Made by a program: the position numbers and the translations under genes. Under the pieces are notes generated by a model, which saw nothing but the letters and a program-made list of their open reading frames with translations, made no database searches and had not been told where the DNA came from. From contig NZ_JAMLIX010000002.1 in NCBI RefSeq assembly GCF_023953965.1, positions 868,001 through 932,000 on the forward strand: a DNA stretch of 64,000 nt, in the 5' to 3' direction. This document shows, piece by piece, positions 1 through 8,906 of the stretch (positions are counted from its first letter, which is position 1; every line of letters starts with the position of its first letter). This DNA is from Bosea sp. (in: a-proteobacteria). Its GTDB lineage: Bacteria; Pseudomonadota; Alphaproteobacteria; Rhizobiales; Beijerinckiaceae.

Positions 1-333
1 GACGCGTTTCGCGCCATCGCGGCCGGCGCCTGCGATTACATCAACATCAAGCTGCCGAAGGCTGGCGGGCTCTATCCCGCCGCGCAGATCGCCGCCATCG
101 CGGCGGCGGCGGGCGTCGTCTGCCAGATCGGCTCTCTCTCGACCACGATCGGCACCGCGGCCGCGATCCATCTGATCCACGCGCATCCGGTGATCGCCCT
201 GCCCGAGATCAACTGGCCGGACCGTCTCGCGCGGAATCCGGCCGAAGGTTTCGTGCTGCAGCGCGGCCTTGCCTCGATCCCGGAGGAAGCGGGGCTGGGC
301 GTGGCCGTCGCAATGGACATGGAACACGCCTAG
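1..333 (+). CDS. Enolase-superfamily enzyme (mandelate racemase/muconate cycloisomerase type), C-terminal part
   Basis: The open frame runs in from the left edge and stops at TAG 331-333, leaving 110 residues of a C-terminus. The stretch INIKLPKAGGL followed by a helix and QIGSLSTTIG matches the last strands of the (beta/alpha)7-beta barrel of MR/MLE enzymes, where acidic and basic residues act on a carboxylate substrate bound to Mg2+. The metal ligands and catalytic lysines would lie upstream of the window, so the substrate cannot be stated; a dipeptide epimerase or cycloisomerase is possible. The stop codon belongs to the CTAG that begins a palindromic repeat. The family is likely; the reaction is unknown. 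Confidence 0.7.
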   Translation, partial: DAFRAIAAGACDYINIKLPKAGGLYPAAQIAAIAAAAGVVCQIGSLSTTIGTAAAIHLIHAHPVIALPEINWPDRLARNPAEGFVLQRGLASIPEEAGLGVAVAMDMEHA

Positions 334-438
334 AGCATCGGATACGAAGAGCGGAATCGGCTTTTCAAAAAAAATCAGATGCTAAAACAATGAGATAGAT
401 CATCGTGACCGCGTCCGGCAGGACGCGCGACGATCTAG
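330..438 (+). repeat. Composite palindromic element, copy A (BIME/REP-like, CTAG-bounded)
   Basis: The element is about 109 bp with CTAG at both outer ends (330-333 and 435-438). The first module is an imperfect hairpin with arms AGCATCGGAT and ATCAGATGCT. The second is a hairpin with inner arms CGCGTCC and GGACGCG around 409-428, flanked by GATCATCG and CGATC. Copies B (34780-34886, inverted) and C (40812-40919) share the same two-module layout. The left CTAG supplies the stop codon of the preceding gene. The hairpins could also terminate transcription or protect mRNA ends. Confidence 0.85.
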
Positions 439-466
439 GCTGCAAGGCCGGTGGAAGGGGTATCGT

Positions 467-2284
467 ATGCGACTTGAGACCGTGATGATCGAGATGCGGG
501 ACGGCGTGAAGCTGGCGACCGACATCTATCTGCCGGAGGGGGAGGGACCGTTCCCGATCATTCTCGAGCGGACGCCATATGGTCGCAAGATCGCCAGCCG
601 CAGTGAACTGACACGCGATGAGTTCAAGGCACGCGATCGTGCCGCCATCGCCGCCTTCTACGGCGAGCATGGCTATGGGATGGTCTATCAGGACGTCCGC
701 GGCCGGTATGATTCCGAAGGGCGGTTCACGAAATACGTGCACGAAGCCTATGACGGCTACGACACCTGCGCCTGGATCGTCCGGCAAAGCTGGAGCGACG
801 GGCGGATCTGTACGCTCGGCCTCTCCTATGGCGGCCACACGCAAGTGGCCCTGGGCTCCGTCGATGCCCCCGGCGTCGTGGCCCAGGCGGTGGATTCGGG
901 CGGCTTCGCCAATGCGTGGAAGAACGGTGCCCGCTGCTTCGGCGCCTTCGAGCTGAAGCAGGTGACCTGGGCGCTGGCTCAGGCCATCATGTCGCCCGAA
1001 GCCAAGGCCGACCCGGTGATGAAGGCGGCCCTGGAGGCCGAGAACCTGCGGGATTGGTACCAGCGCCTGCCGTGGAAGCCCGGGCACTCGCCGCTGCGCC
1101 ATCATCCCGACTACGAGGCTTACATCTTCGACGAATGGCGCCACGGGGCCTTCGGCGATTACTGGCGCCAGCCGGGCCTGTGGGCCGCGGGCTATTACGA
1201 GACCTACGCACCGACCTCCACCATCCAGATGTCGTCTTGGCTCGACATCTATCCTTGGGGGCAGGCCGAGAACTACATGGGGCTCAAGAAGGCCGGCAAG
1301 GGCCGCCATTTCCTGATCCTCGGCCCCTGGACCCATGGCGATCGCTCGGTGACGGCGTTCGGCGATGTCGAGTTCGGGCCCGATGCCGCGATCGATTCCT
1401 GGTGCGGCGACTGGCGCAGCTATCGCCTGCGCTTCTTCGAGCACGTCGTCAAAGGCAAGCCTTTCGACGAGCCGCCGGTGCGCGTGTTCGTGATGGGCGG
1501 CGGCAGCGGGCGGCGCAACGGCGACGGCCGGTTCGAGCATGGCGGCCACTGGCGCAGCCTTGCCGATTGGCCCGCGCCGGACACCGCGTTCCGGCCTTAT
1601 CACCTTCACGCCGACGGCAGCCTGTCGACTGAGCGCCAGGCCGAGGAGACGGCGTCGCTCAGCTATGATTTCGATCCCTCGAAGCCGGTACCGACCATCG
1701 GCCATGCGCTGAATCGGGAAGCGATCGTGGTTCCGGGCGGGATTTACGATCAGGTCGAGTCCGAGAAGCTGCTCGGCTGCCAGGCGCCTTACATTCCTCT
1801 CGCCTCCCGCAGCGACGTGCTGGCCTTCCAGTCGAAGCCGCTGAAGGAGGATGTGACGATCATCGGCCCGGTCACCGCCGAGCTCTGGGTCGAAACCGAC
1901 GGCCTCGACACCGACTTCACGGTGAAGCTCCTGGATGTCTACCCTGCCAGCCAGGACTATCCCCATGGCTATGCCGTGTGGCTGACGGACGGGATCATGC
2001 GGCTTCGCTATGCCGAGGACCCGGAGAAGCCGCGCCTGCGCAAGCCAGGCGAGGTGACGCGGATCGAGGTCACGCTGCTGCCGACGGCGAACCTGTTCCG
2101 GGCCGGCCACCGCATCCGGGTCGACGTATCCTCGTCGAACTTTCCCAAGTTCGACGTCAATCCCAACACCGGCGAGCCCGAGGGAGAGGCGCGCCGGAAA
2201 CGCGTAGCCGTCAATACAGTGTATCTCGACGCCTCGCGGCCCAGCTCGCTGCGGCTACCGGTCGTGCCCAATGCTTCATCCTGA
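467..2284 (+). CDS. CocE/NonD family acyl hydrolase (X-Pro dipeptidyl-peptidase S15-like)
   Basis: The product is a 605-residue alpha/beta hydrolase of the CocE/glutaryl-7-ACA acylase/S15 family, which cleaves esters or amides with a Ser-His-Asp triad. The nucleophile is Ser120 in GLSYGG (118-123). It is preceded by the typical VYQDVRGRYDSEG stretch (about 73-85), and RTPYGR near residue 38 fits the oxyanion-tyrosine region. The C-terminal third is the jelly-roll domain of the family, and the length is normal. No signal peptide is evident, so a cytoplasmic location is likely. The ATG has GGAAGGGG upstream. It lies 28 bp after repeat A and 180 bp before a peptide-type ABC operon, which suggests it acts on an imported ester or amide. 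Confidence 0.85.
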   Translation: MRLETVMIEMRDGVKLATDIYLPEGEGPFPIILERTPYGRKIASRSELTRDEFKARDRAAIAAFYGEHGYGMVYQDVRGRYDSEGRFTKYVHEAYDGYDTCAWIVRQSWSDGRICTLGLSYGGHTQVALGSVDAPGVVAQAVDSGGFANAWKNGARCFGAFELKQVTWALAQAIMSPEAKADPVMKAALEAENLRDWYQRLPWKPGHSPLRHHPDYEAYIFDEWRHGAFGDYWRQPGLWAAGYYETYAPTSTIQMSSWLDIYPWGQAENYMGLKKAGKGRHFLILGPWTHGDRSVTAFGDVEFGPDAAIDSWCGDWRSYRLRFFEHVVKGKPFDEPPVRVFVMGGGSGRRNGDGRFEHGGHWRSLADWPAPDTAFRPYHLHADGSLSTERQAEETASLSYDFDPSKPVPTIGHALNREAIVVPGGIYDQVESEKLLGCQAPYIPLASRSDVLAFQSKPLKEDVTIIGPVTAELWVETDGLDTDFTVKLLDVYPASQDYPHGYAVWLTDGIMRLRYAEDPEKPRLRKPGEVTRIEVTLLPTANLFRAGHRIRVDVSSSNFPKFDVNPNTGEPEGEARRKRVAVNTVYLDASRPSSLRLPVVPNASS

Positions 2285-2321
2285 CGATGATGCAAAAGGA
2301 GCTGGGTTCAGCCAATTTTGT

Positions 2322-2361
2322 TTGACAGTATCCGATGCCGATGCAACCGTATACAAATAAA
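2322..2361 (+). promoter_or_regulatory. Possible promoter/operator region of the peptide-type ABC operon
   Basis: The 180 bp between the CocE gene and the binding-protein gene are AT-richer than the surroundings. They contain TTGACA (2322-2327) and the string CGTATACAAATAAA (2348-2361), which holds the palindrome GTATAC. A near-identical string, CGTATCCAAATAAA, occurs at 11629-11642 between the DHA2 exporter and the NIPSNAP gene. No good -10 hexamer stands 17 bp from TTGACA, so this is a motif call rather than a defined promoter. Confidence 0.3.
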
Positions 2362-2464
2362 TACATAAAGCTGCGGCTTTCTGGTCAGGTGAGGGGCATC
2401 TGGCTGGGCACGGTAGCCTGAAGTTCGTACCTTTCCATCAGGACTTTAAGTAAGGGAGACATCG

Positions 2465-4018
2465 ATGTTGCTGAGCAGAACTGCTGTTGCCGGGCTATTT
2501 GCCGCGGCGTTGGCGGTGTTCAGCGCGGCACCTGCCGCCTGGGCGCAAACTCTGGTCTATGGTCGTGGCACGGACTCGCTTTCGCTAGACCCCGCCATGG
2601 CCACCTCGAGCGAGGACTTCAAGGTCGCGGACTGGGTGTTCGACGGCCTCGTCCGCTTCGATGGGCCGACCACCAAGATCGCTCCGGCCCTGGCCGAGTC
2701 ATGGGAGCGCTCGGAAAACGGCCTGATCTGGACCTTCAAGCTGCGCAATGGCGTGAAGTTCCACGACGGGACGCCGTTCACGGCCGAGGCCGTGAAGGTC
2801 TCGTTCGAGCGCCAGTTCATCAAGGACCACCCGTCCTACTCGCGGCGTTTCGTCCGCTGGGACGGCAAGCTCGGGGCGATGAAATCGGTCGAGGTGGTCG
2901 ACGATCACACCGTCAAGCTGCACTTCTCGCTGCCGCAGCCGGCGCTGCTCTATAACCTCGCCATCTACCCCGCCTACATCGTCAGCCCGAAGTCGATCGC
3001 CGGAAAGCCGGACGGGCTCGTCGATCGGCCGGTGGGCACCGGTCCCTTCAAGTTCGTGCGCTGGGAAAAGAACAACCTGATCGAGCTCACCCGGAACGCC
3101 GAGTATTGGGGCGAGGTGCCCAAGGTCGAGCGCGTGGTCCTGCGTGTCATTCCGGAGAACGACGTGCGCCTGCTGGCGCTGCAGAAGGGTGAGATCCAGC
3201 TGACCGACGACGTGCCGTTCAACCGGATCAACGATCTGAAGGCCGACCCGGCCCTCGACATCCAGACGATCGGCGCCGTCGGTTTCTCCGGAATCTGGCT
3301 GAATGTCGAGAAAGGCCCGCTGAAGGACATCCGTGTCCGCAAGGCCATCCAGAAGGCGATCAACCGGGAGCGGGTCTTCAAGGTCTCGTTCTTCGGCCTG
3401 GGCGAAATCAGCCAGCAGGCCATGCCTCCCGGCGAGCTCGGGCATTCGACGAACCTGCCCAAATACGACTTCGATCCGAAGGGCGCCAAGGCCCTCCTGG
3501 CCGAGGCCGGCTATCCGGATGGCTTCGAGCTGCAGTTCATGTCCTTCGCCAATCCGCGTCCGTACTTCCCGTCGCCCACCGATGGCGTTGCCATCATCCA
3601 GGCGGATCTCAAGGCCGTGGGCATCAAGGCGACGGTCTCGATGGCGACCTGGTCCGACTGGATCACGCGCCGTCGCGCCGGCGATTTCGGCATCACGGTC
3701 GGCGGCTGGACGGCGTCGACCGTCGATCCCGAGGGCGTGATCTTCCCGACCTTCCACTCGCAGTTCATCGGTGAGGACAACGCGTCGCGGCTCAACAACC
3801 CGAAGGTCGACGCGCTCTTGGACAAGGCCCGCTCGACTTACGACAATGCCGAACGCCAGAAGCTTTATGCCGATGCGATGAACATCATAGCCGATGACGC
3901 CGCCGCGGTCTTCCTCGTCCACCCGGTCTACAGCCTTGGCGTGCGCGCCGAAGTGAAGGGCGTTTTCCGCAACCCGGCGAACCAGGTCTATCTGAACGCC
4001 GCTACGCTGAAGAAATGA
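2465..4018 (+). CDS. Peptide/nickel-type ABC transporter substrate-binding protein (SBP family 5)
   Basis: The 517-residue periplasmic protein begins with a Sec signal peptide (hydrophobic residues 5-25, cleavage after AWA near residue 27). The mature part follows the family-5 pattern: LDPAMATSSEDF, then VFDGLVRFDG, then an APALAESWE segment and a HDGTPFTAEAVKVSFER region typical of DppA/OppA. It captures oligopeptides or similar solutes and delivers them to the permeases encoded downstream. The RBS GGGAGA is 6 bases before the ATG. A strong hairpin follows the gene, a usual way to raise binding-protein expression above the rest of the operon. The ligand cannot be read from the sequence. Confidence 0.9.
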   Translation: MLLSRTAVAGLFAAALAVFSAAPAAWAQTLVYGRGTDSLSLDPAMATSSEDFKVADWVFDGLVRFDGPTTKIAPALAESWERSENGLIWTFKLRNGVKFHDGTPFTAEAVKVSFERQFIKDHPSYSRRFVRWDGKLGAMKSVEVVDDHTVKLHFSLPQPALLYNLAIYPAYIVSPKSIAGKPDGLVDRPVGTGPFKFVRWEKNNLIELTRNAEYWGEVPKVERVVLRVIPENDVRLLALQKGEIQLTDDVPFNRINDLKADPALDIQTIGAVGFSGIWLNVEKGPLKDIRVRKAIQKAINRERVFKVSFFGLGEISQQAMPPGELGHSTNLPKYDFDPKGAKALLAEAGYPDGFELQFMSFANPRPYFPSPTDGVAIIQADLKAVGIKATVSMATWSDWITRRRAGDFGITVGGWTASTVDPEGVIFPTFHSQFIGEDNASRLNNPKVDALLDKARSTYDNAERQKLYADAMNIIADDAAAVFLVHPVYSLGVRAEVKGVFRNPANQVYLNAATLKK

Positions 4019-4059
4019 CGCGCCGGATACGGGTCGTTCTTTCACCCGTGGACAACTTT

Positions 4060-4086
4060 CGCCGCCGGGCCTCTGGTCCGGCGGCG
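4060..4086 (+). terminator. Intercistronic hairpin (partial terminator or mRNA stabiliser)
   Basis: This is a perfect 9-bp stem, CGCCGCCGG (4060-4068) and CCGGCGGCG (4078-4086), with a 9-base loop between the binding-protein gene and the first ATPase gene. No U-tract follows, so it is not a classical intrinsic terminator. It fits differential expression within an ABC operon. Confidence 0.6.
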
Positions 4087-4094
4087 CGAGCCTT

Positions 4095-5150
4095 ATGCCC
4101 CATGTGCTCAACCAGACTGTGCAGGTGCTCCGCGTGACGTCCATCCAGAGCCCCGGGAACAGCGCAGGGCCGGCGCCGTTGCTGCAGATTCGTGGGCTAC
4201 GCCTTCATTTTCCGACCAAGACGGGCCTGGTGCGTGCGCTGGAGGGGATCGATATCGATCTGGCACCGGGAGAGTGCCTCGGCATCGTCGGCGAGACGGG
4301 CAGCGGCAAGAGCATGACGGCTCGCGCCATCATGGGTCTCGTGCCGCATCCCGGGCAGATCGAGGGGGGCTCGATCAAGCTTGAAGGACGCGAGCTGGTC
4401 GGGCTCGACCAGACGGAATGGCGCAAGATCCGCGGACGGCAGATCTCGATGGTCTTTCAGGAGGCCAAGCGGGCCTTGAATCCGGTCTCGACCATCGGCA
4501 GCCAGATCATCGAGGCCGCCATGCAGGCGCAGGGCGTGTCGCGCGCCAGGGCCAGAGAGCTCGGGATCGCGACGCTGGCCAAAGTCGGCCTGCCCGATCC
4601 CGCGCGCATCATGGGCAACTACTCCTTCGAATTGTCCGGCGGCATGGCGCAGCGTGTGATGATCGCCGTCGCCATCGTCGGGGGATCGAAGCTCATCATC
4701 GCAGACGAGCCGACCTCGGCGCTCGACGTCTCGATTCAGGCGCAGATCCTGCGGCTGCTGCGCGACTTGAGGCGCGATCTCGGATCGGCCTTGATCCTCA
4801 TCACGCATGATCTCGGGGTCGCTGCCGAAAACTGCGACCGCATCGCGGTGATGTATCTGGGGCAGATCGTCGAGATGGCGCCGGCGCAGATGCTGTTCGG
4901 CAACCCGGTGCATCCCTATACCTGCTCGCTTCTGGCCTCGCTGCCCTCCGTCGCCGACCGCGGCAAGCCGATCGGTCGCGCGACCCGCGAGGTCCCGCCC
5001 CCCGGGGGCTATCGCTACGCGACGCGGCGCCTGCCGGACGGATCGATCAGCCCCGAGATCCCGCAGATGATCGAAGTCGAGCCGGGTCATTACGTCGCCT
5101 GCCTGCCGGAAGGAGCTGAGAAACCAAAGGTCGTCGAGGGCGCATTATGA
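4095..5150 (+). CDS. ABC transporter ATP-binding protein, DppD/OppD-like
   Basis: A 351-residue nucleotide-binding subunit with Walker A GETGSGKS (about residue 60), signature LSGGMAQR, Walker B LIIADEPTSALD and the switch histidine in ILITHDLG. The C-terminal extension ends like OppD proteins but lacks the full cysteine-rich oligopeptide tail. It powers import with the next three genes. The start is uncertain: the ATG at 4095 sits right after the hairpin with no clear RBS, and a GTG at 4134 with AGGTG upstream would remove 13 residues. The next ATPase gene overlaps by ATGA. Confidence 0.9.
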   Translation: MPHVLNQTVQVLRVTSIQSPGNSAGPAPLLQIRGLRLHFPTKTGLVRALEGIDIDLAPGECLGIVGETGSGKSMTARAIMGLVPHPGQIEGGSIKLEGRELVGLDQTEWRKIRGRQISMVFQEAKRALNPVSTIGSQIIEAAMQAQGVSRARARELGIATLAKVGLPDPARIMGNYSFELSGGMAQRVMIAVAIVGGSKLIIADEPTSALDVSIQAQILRLLRDLRRDLGSALILITHDLGVAAENCDRIAVMYLGQIVEMAPAQMLFGNPVHPYTCSLLASLPSVADRGKPIGRATREVPPPGGYRYATRRLPDGSISPEIPQMIEVEPGHYVACLPEGAEKPKVVEGAL

Positions 5151-6202
5151 TCATGCAGACCTCCGCAGCTCCGGCCGCGGTGACAACGCAACCTGACGAG
5201 GTTCTCGAGGCGCACGACGTCTCGGTCAGCTTCCCCGTGCGCGGTCACGGCATCTGGCCCTTCAACCGCGGTCGCGAGAGACTGGCCGTTCGCGCCGTGC
5301 AGGGCGTCAACCTGTCGGTCCGCCGGGGGGAAATGGTCGGCGTCGCCGGTGAATCCGGTTGCGGCAAGAGCACGCTCGCGCGCGCCTTCGTTAGGCTCCA
5401 GCCGGCGACCGGGGGCCGTGTCACGCTCAGCGGCACGCCGATCGACGACCTTCCCGCGCTTCATCTGCGCGAGCAGGTGCAGATGGTCTTTCAGGACCCC
5501 TACAATTCGCTGAACCCGCGCCGCACGGCCGGCACGATCATCATGGAGTCCCTCATCGTCCACAACCGCGGCACCACGGCCGAGCGGCGCAGGCTGGCGG
5601 TCGAGATGCTCGAGCGGGTCGGGCTGACGGAGGCCCATTTCGACCGTTACCCGCACGAGTTCTCCGGCGGGCAGCGGCAGCGTATCGCGATCGCGCGCGC
5701 GTTGATCCTGGATCCGAAGTTCCTCGTGCTGGACGAGCCGACCTCTGCGCTCGACGTTTCGGTGCAGGCCAGGATCATTGCCCTGATCGAGGATCTGCGC
5801 CGCCACCTGCGGCTCGGCTGCCTCTTCATCTCGCACGACCTCAACCTGATCGGCTATCTCGTCGATCGCCTGGCCGTGATGTATCTCGGGCGCATCGTGG
5901 AGACCGGTCCGGTCGAGCGCATCTTCGCCGATCCGCTTCATCCCTACACGGCGGCCCTCATGGCGGCGACGCCGAAGCCTGTCGCAGGTGCGCAGACCAA
6001 CCGCGCTCCGCTCGAAGGCGAGATTCCCTCGAACGTTCACGTTCCGAAGGGATGCCCGTTCCACACCCGTTGCACCAAACGGATCGGCGCGATCTGCGAT
6101 ACGGTTCTGCCGGAGCCGCGCATGGTCGACGACCGTGAAGTGCGCTGTCACCTCTACAACGAGGCGCCGCTCGCTCCTGCGCCGAATGGCGGCCCGGCAT
6201 GA
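5147..6202 (+). CDS. ABC transporter ATP-binding protein, DppF/OppF-like
   Basis: A 351-residue second ATPase of the importer. It shows Walker A GESGCGKS, signature FSGGQRQR, Walker B FLVLDEPTSALD, and SHDLNLI containing the switch histidine. The C-terminus carries the oligopeptide/dipeptide domain with the cysteines of CPFHTRC and a later CHLY, which in some family members bind an iron-sulfur cluster. It pairs with the preceding ATPase as a heterodimer. The coding region overlaps its neighbours by 4 bases on both sides, indicating translational coupling. Confidence 0.9.
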   Translation: MIMQTSAAPAAVTTQPDEVLEAHDVSVSFPVRGHGIWPFNRGRERLAVRAVQGVNLSVRRGEMVGVAGESGCGKSTLARAFVRLQPATGGRVTLSGTPIDDLPALHLREQVQMVFQDPYNSLNPRRTAGTIIMESLIVHNRGTTAERRRLAVEMLERVGLTEAHFDRYPHEFSGGQRQRIAIARALILDPKFLVLDEPTSALDVSVQARIIALIEDLRRHLRLGCLFISHDLNLIGYLVDRLAVMYLGRIVETGPVERIFADPLHPYTAALMAATPKPVAGAQTNRAPLEGEIPSNVHVPKGCPFHTRCTKRIGAICDTVLPEPRMVDDREVRCHLYNEAPLAPAPNGGPA

Positions 6203-7212
6203 ACCGCGTCTTTTCCACGGTCCTTTCGCGGCTGCTGAACAGCCTCGTCGTCCTGCTGCTTTTGTCGGTCCTCGTCTTTGCCTTCATGCGGGCGATTCCG
6301 GGCGATCCGGTCGTCACCATGATGGGTGGCGAAAGCATCTCCAAGGAGGCCATCGCCCGGCTTCACGAAGAGATGGGCTTCAACCGGCCCTATTACGTCC
6401 AGTATCTTTCCTGGCTCGGAAACGTGATTCAGGGCGACTTCGGCCAGAGCCTGCAGAGCCGCGACCCGGTGCTGCCGATCCTGCTCGACCGGCTGAAGGC
6501 CACGGCGGAGCTCGCTATTCTGGCGACGCTGCTCGGCTCGGTCTTCGGGGTTGTCGCCGGCACCATCGCGGCGATCCGCAAGGGAAGCTGGTTCGATTCC
6601 GCGACCATGTTCCTGACGCTTTCGGGTATTTCCCTGCCGGTGTTCTGGTTCGGAATGATCCTGATCGTCGTCTTCTCGGTGTACTTCAATATCTTCCCGA
6701 CGGGCGGCATGGTCTCCTACAGCACGGTGCTGACGCGCGTGACCGGGTTCACCTTCCTGGACAGCATCCTGACGCTGAACCGGGAAGCCTTCGTCGACGT
6801 GGCCTCACACATGGTCCTGCCGGCCGTCACGCTGGCGACCGCGCCGGCCGCGCTGATCGCGCGAACGACCCGGGCCAGCGTGCTGGAGGTCATCAACGAG
6901 GATTATGTCAATGCCGGCCTCGCGCGCGGGCTGAGCTTCCCGATGGTGGTGGCCCGGCACGTCATGCGCAACGCCATGATCCCCGTGGTCACCATCATCG
7001 GGCTCGAGATCGGCGTCTATCTCGGCGGCTCGATCGTGACCGAGACGCTGTTCTCCTGGCCGGGCCTCGGCCGCCACATGATGCAGGCGATCCTGGCGAA
7101 CGACTATCCGGTCGTGCAGGGAGCGATCATCATCTATGCGGTCATCATCGTTTTCGTGAATCTGATGGTCGATGTTTCCTATGGCTTCATTGATCCGAGG
7201 GTGCGGCAATGA
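6199..7212 (+). CDS. ABC transporter permease, DppB/GsiC-like
   Basis: A 337-residue inner-membrane protein with about six hydrophobic segments, the first at residues 9-30. The N-terminal text AFMRAIPGDPV is the hallmark of DppB-type permeases. The EAA-type loop is INEDYVNAGLARGLSFPMV near residues 230-250, where the ATPase docks. It forms the translocation pore with the next permease. It overlaps both neighbours by ATGA. Confidence 0.9.
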   Translation: MNRVFSTVLSRLLNSLVVLLLLSVLVFAFMRAIPGDPVVTMMGGESISKEAIARLHEEMGFNRPYYVQYLSWLGNVIQGDFGQSLQSRDPVLPILLDRLKATAELAILATLLGSVFGVVAGTIAAIRKGSWFDSATMFLTLSGISLPVFWFGMILIVVFSVYFNIFPTGGMVSYSTVLTRVTGFTFLDSILTLNREAFVDVASHMVLPAVTLATAPAALIARTTRASVLEVINEDYVNAGLARGLSFPMVVARHVMRNAMIPVVTIIGLEIGVYLGGSIVTETLFSWPGLGRHMMQAILANDYPVVQGAIIIYAVIIVFVNLMVDVSYGFIDPRVRQ

Positions 7213-8102
7213 CACATCAGGCCATTGACGCCGCGCCGGTCGTGAGTGCGGGCGGCAAGTCGTTCGCGGCGCGGCTGCGGATCGCCCTCTCGCGGCTGGC
7301 CGAGCGCAGAAGCGCCATGTTCGGGCTGGTCTTCCTCGTTCTGCTGGCGCTGCTCGCGATCTTCGCTCCCCTGATCGCGCCCTACGAGTCCGACGAGTTC
7401 ACCAGCGGCGTGCTCCTGGGGCCGAGCTGGGAGCACCTCTTCGGCATCGACCAGATCGGGCGTGATGTCTTCTCGCGCGTCATTCTGGGCAGCCGCATCT
7501 CCTTGAGCGTGGGCTTCCTCGCGGTCAGCATTTCCCTGGTCTTCGGCGTGACCCTGGGCGTGCTGGCGGGCTATTACCGGGGTTCGCTCGACAACGCCGT
7601 CATGCGGCTGATGGATGTGATGATGGCCATGCCCTATGTGCTGCTGGCCGTCCTGATCGCTGCCGTGCTCGGGCCTTCGCTGCAGAACGGCATCATCGCC
7701 ATCGGCATCGTCCGCATTCCGCGGTTCGCCCGTGTCGCCCGCGCCGCGACGATCGCCACGGCGAGGCTGCAATATGTCGAAGCCGCCCGTTGCATCGGGG
7801 CATCGGACAAGCGGATCATCCTGCGGGAAGTCATGCCGAACATACTCGGCCCTCTCGTGGTCTACTCCACCCTCTCGCTGGGGGAAGCCATTCTTGCCGC
7901 GGCTGTCCTGAGCTTCCTCGGCCTCGGCGCGCAGCCGCCGACGCCGGAATGGGGCGCGATGCTGCAGGAGGCGCAGCGCTATCTGACGACGGCCCCCTTC
8001 CTGTCGATCTTTCCCGGCCTCTTCGTCTTCATGACGGTGCTGTCCTTCAACCTGCTCGGGGACGGCCTGCGCGACATTCTCGATCCGAAGTCTCGTGGTT
8101 GA
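7209..8102 (+). CDS. ABC transporter permease, DppC/GsiD-like
   Basis: A 297-residue permease with an N-terminal cytoplasmic tail, a first membrane helix at about residues 37-58 and the DppC-type HLFGIDQIGRDVFSR segment near residues 75-92. The EAA loop is YVEAARCIGASDKRIILREVMPN (in part). It is the second half of the membrane pore. The SDR gene that follows starts 23 bases downstream, so import and metabolism are probably co-expressed. Confidence 0.9.
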   Translation: MTHQAIDAAPVVSAGGKSFAARLRIALSRLAERRSAMFGLVFLVLLALLAIFAPLIAPYESDEFTSGVLLGPSWEHLFGIDQIGRDVFSRVILGSRISLSVGFLAVSISLVFGVTLGVLAGYYRGSLDNAVMRLMDVMMAMPYVLLAVLIAAVLGPSLQNGIIAIGIVRIPRFARVARAATIATARLQYVEAARCIGASDKRIILREVMPNILGPLVVYSTLSLGEAILAAAVLSFLGLGAQPPTPEWGAMLQEAQRYLTTAPFLSIFPGLFVFMTVLSFNLLGDGLRDILDPKSRG

Positions 8103-8125
8103 TTGTCCCATATGAGGAGAGAAGC

Positions 8126-8878
8126 ATGAATTTCGAGAACAGGACCGTGGCGCTCACGGGCGCCGCATCCGGCTTCGGCCGCGCCATCGCCGAGGGTTTC
8201 TCGCGCATGGGCGCCCGGGTCTGGGGCTGCGACATCCAGCCCGAAGGGCTCAGGCAGATCTCGACGCTGCCCGGCGTGACGACGGCGATCGTCGATTTGT
8301 CCGACCGCAAGGCGGCGGCGGCCTGGATCGCGGATGTCGAGGCGCAGTCCGGCGGGGCGGTCGATGTGCTGGTGAACAATGCCGGCGGATCGCTCGGCAC
8401 GCCCTTCCAGCCGGTCGACGAGGTGGAGGACGCGTCGTGGGACCGCCTCTTCGATGTCAATATCCACGCCTCCTTCGTGACCAGCCGCGCCGCGGCCGCG
8501 GGCATGAAGCGCAATGGCAAGGGAGCCATCATCAACATCAGCTCGGGCGCCGGGTTGAAGCCTTCGCTCACCGGGGTGCAGGGTTACTGCGCCTCCAAGC
8601 ATGCGCTGGTCGGCCTGACCCGACAGCTCGCCGTCGAACTGGGGCCGCACGGCATCCGGGTGAATTCGGTGGCGCCGGGCCTGGTGCTCACCGACGAGGC
8701 CAAGGTGCGCCGCTGGGAAGGCTATTCTCCCGAGAAGCGCCAGGCCAAGCTCGCGCAGACGGCGCTAGGCCGCCTGGGCGAGGCTGAGGACATCGCCAAC
8801 GGCGTCTTCTGGCTGGCTTCCGATCTGTCGAAATACGTCACGGGGCAGGTGCTGTCGATCGACGGCGGCTCGCTCTGA
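8126..8878 (+). CDS. SDR family NAD(P)-dependent oxidoreductase
   Basis: A 250-residue classical short-chain dehydrogenase. The cofactor motif TGAASGFG is at residues 11-18, the NNAGG motif follows near residue 85, the catalytic serine lies in INISSGAG and the Y-x3-K pair is in YCASKHA. The C-terminus ends with the usual TGQVLSIDGG. It probably oxidises or reduces a hydroxyl/keto group of the imported compound. The ATG at 8126 was chosen because GGAGAGAAGC stands just before it; the frame is open further upstream but without family similarity. The following M20 gene begins 28 bp later. Confidence 0.9.
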   Translation: MNFENRTVALTGAASGFGRAIAEGFSRMGARVWGCDIQPEGLRQISTLPGVTTAIVDLSDRKAAAAWIADVEAQSGGAVDVLVNNAGGSLGTPFQPVDEVEDASWDRLFDVNIHASFVTSRAAAAGMKRNGKGAIINISSGAGLKPSLTGVQGYCASKHALVGLTRQLAVELGPHGIRVNSVAPGLVLTDEAKVRRWEGYSPEKRQAKLAQTALGRLGEAEDIANGVFWLASDLSKYVTGQVLSIDGGSL

Positions 8879-8906
8879 GCGGGAAGGTACTTTCAGGAGG
8901 TTCCGG

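Noticed and set aside
365..2110. A 581-codon open frame on the minus strand opposite the CocE gene
   Set aside because: Composition is Arg/Gly/Ala-rich with no domain pattern, and the plus strand encodes a clear hydrolase with its catalytic motif. Long antisense frames are common in DNA of this GC content.
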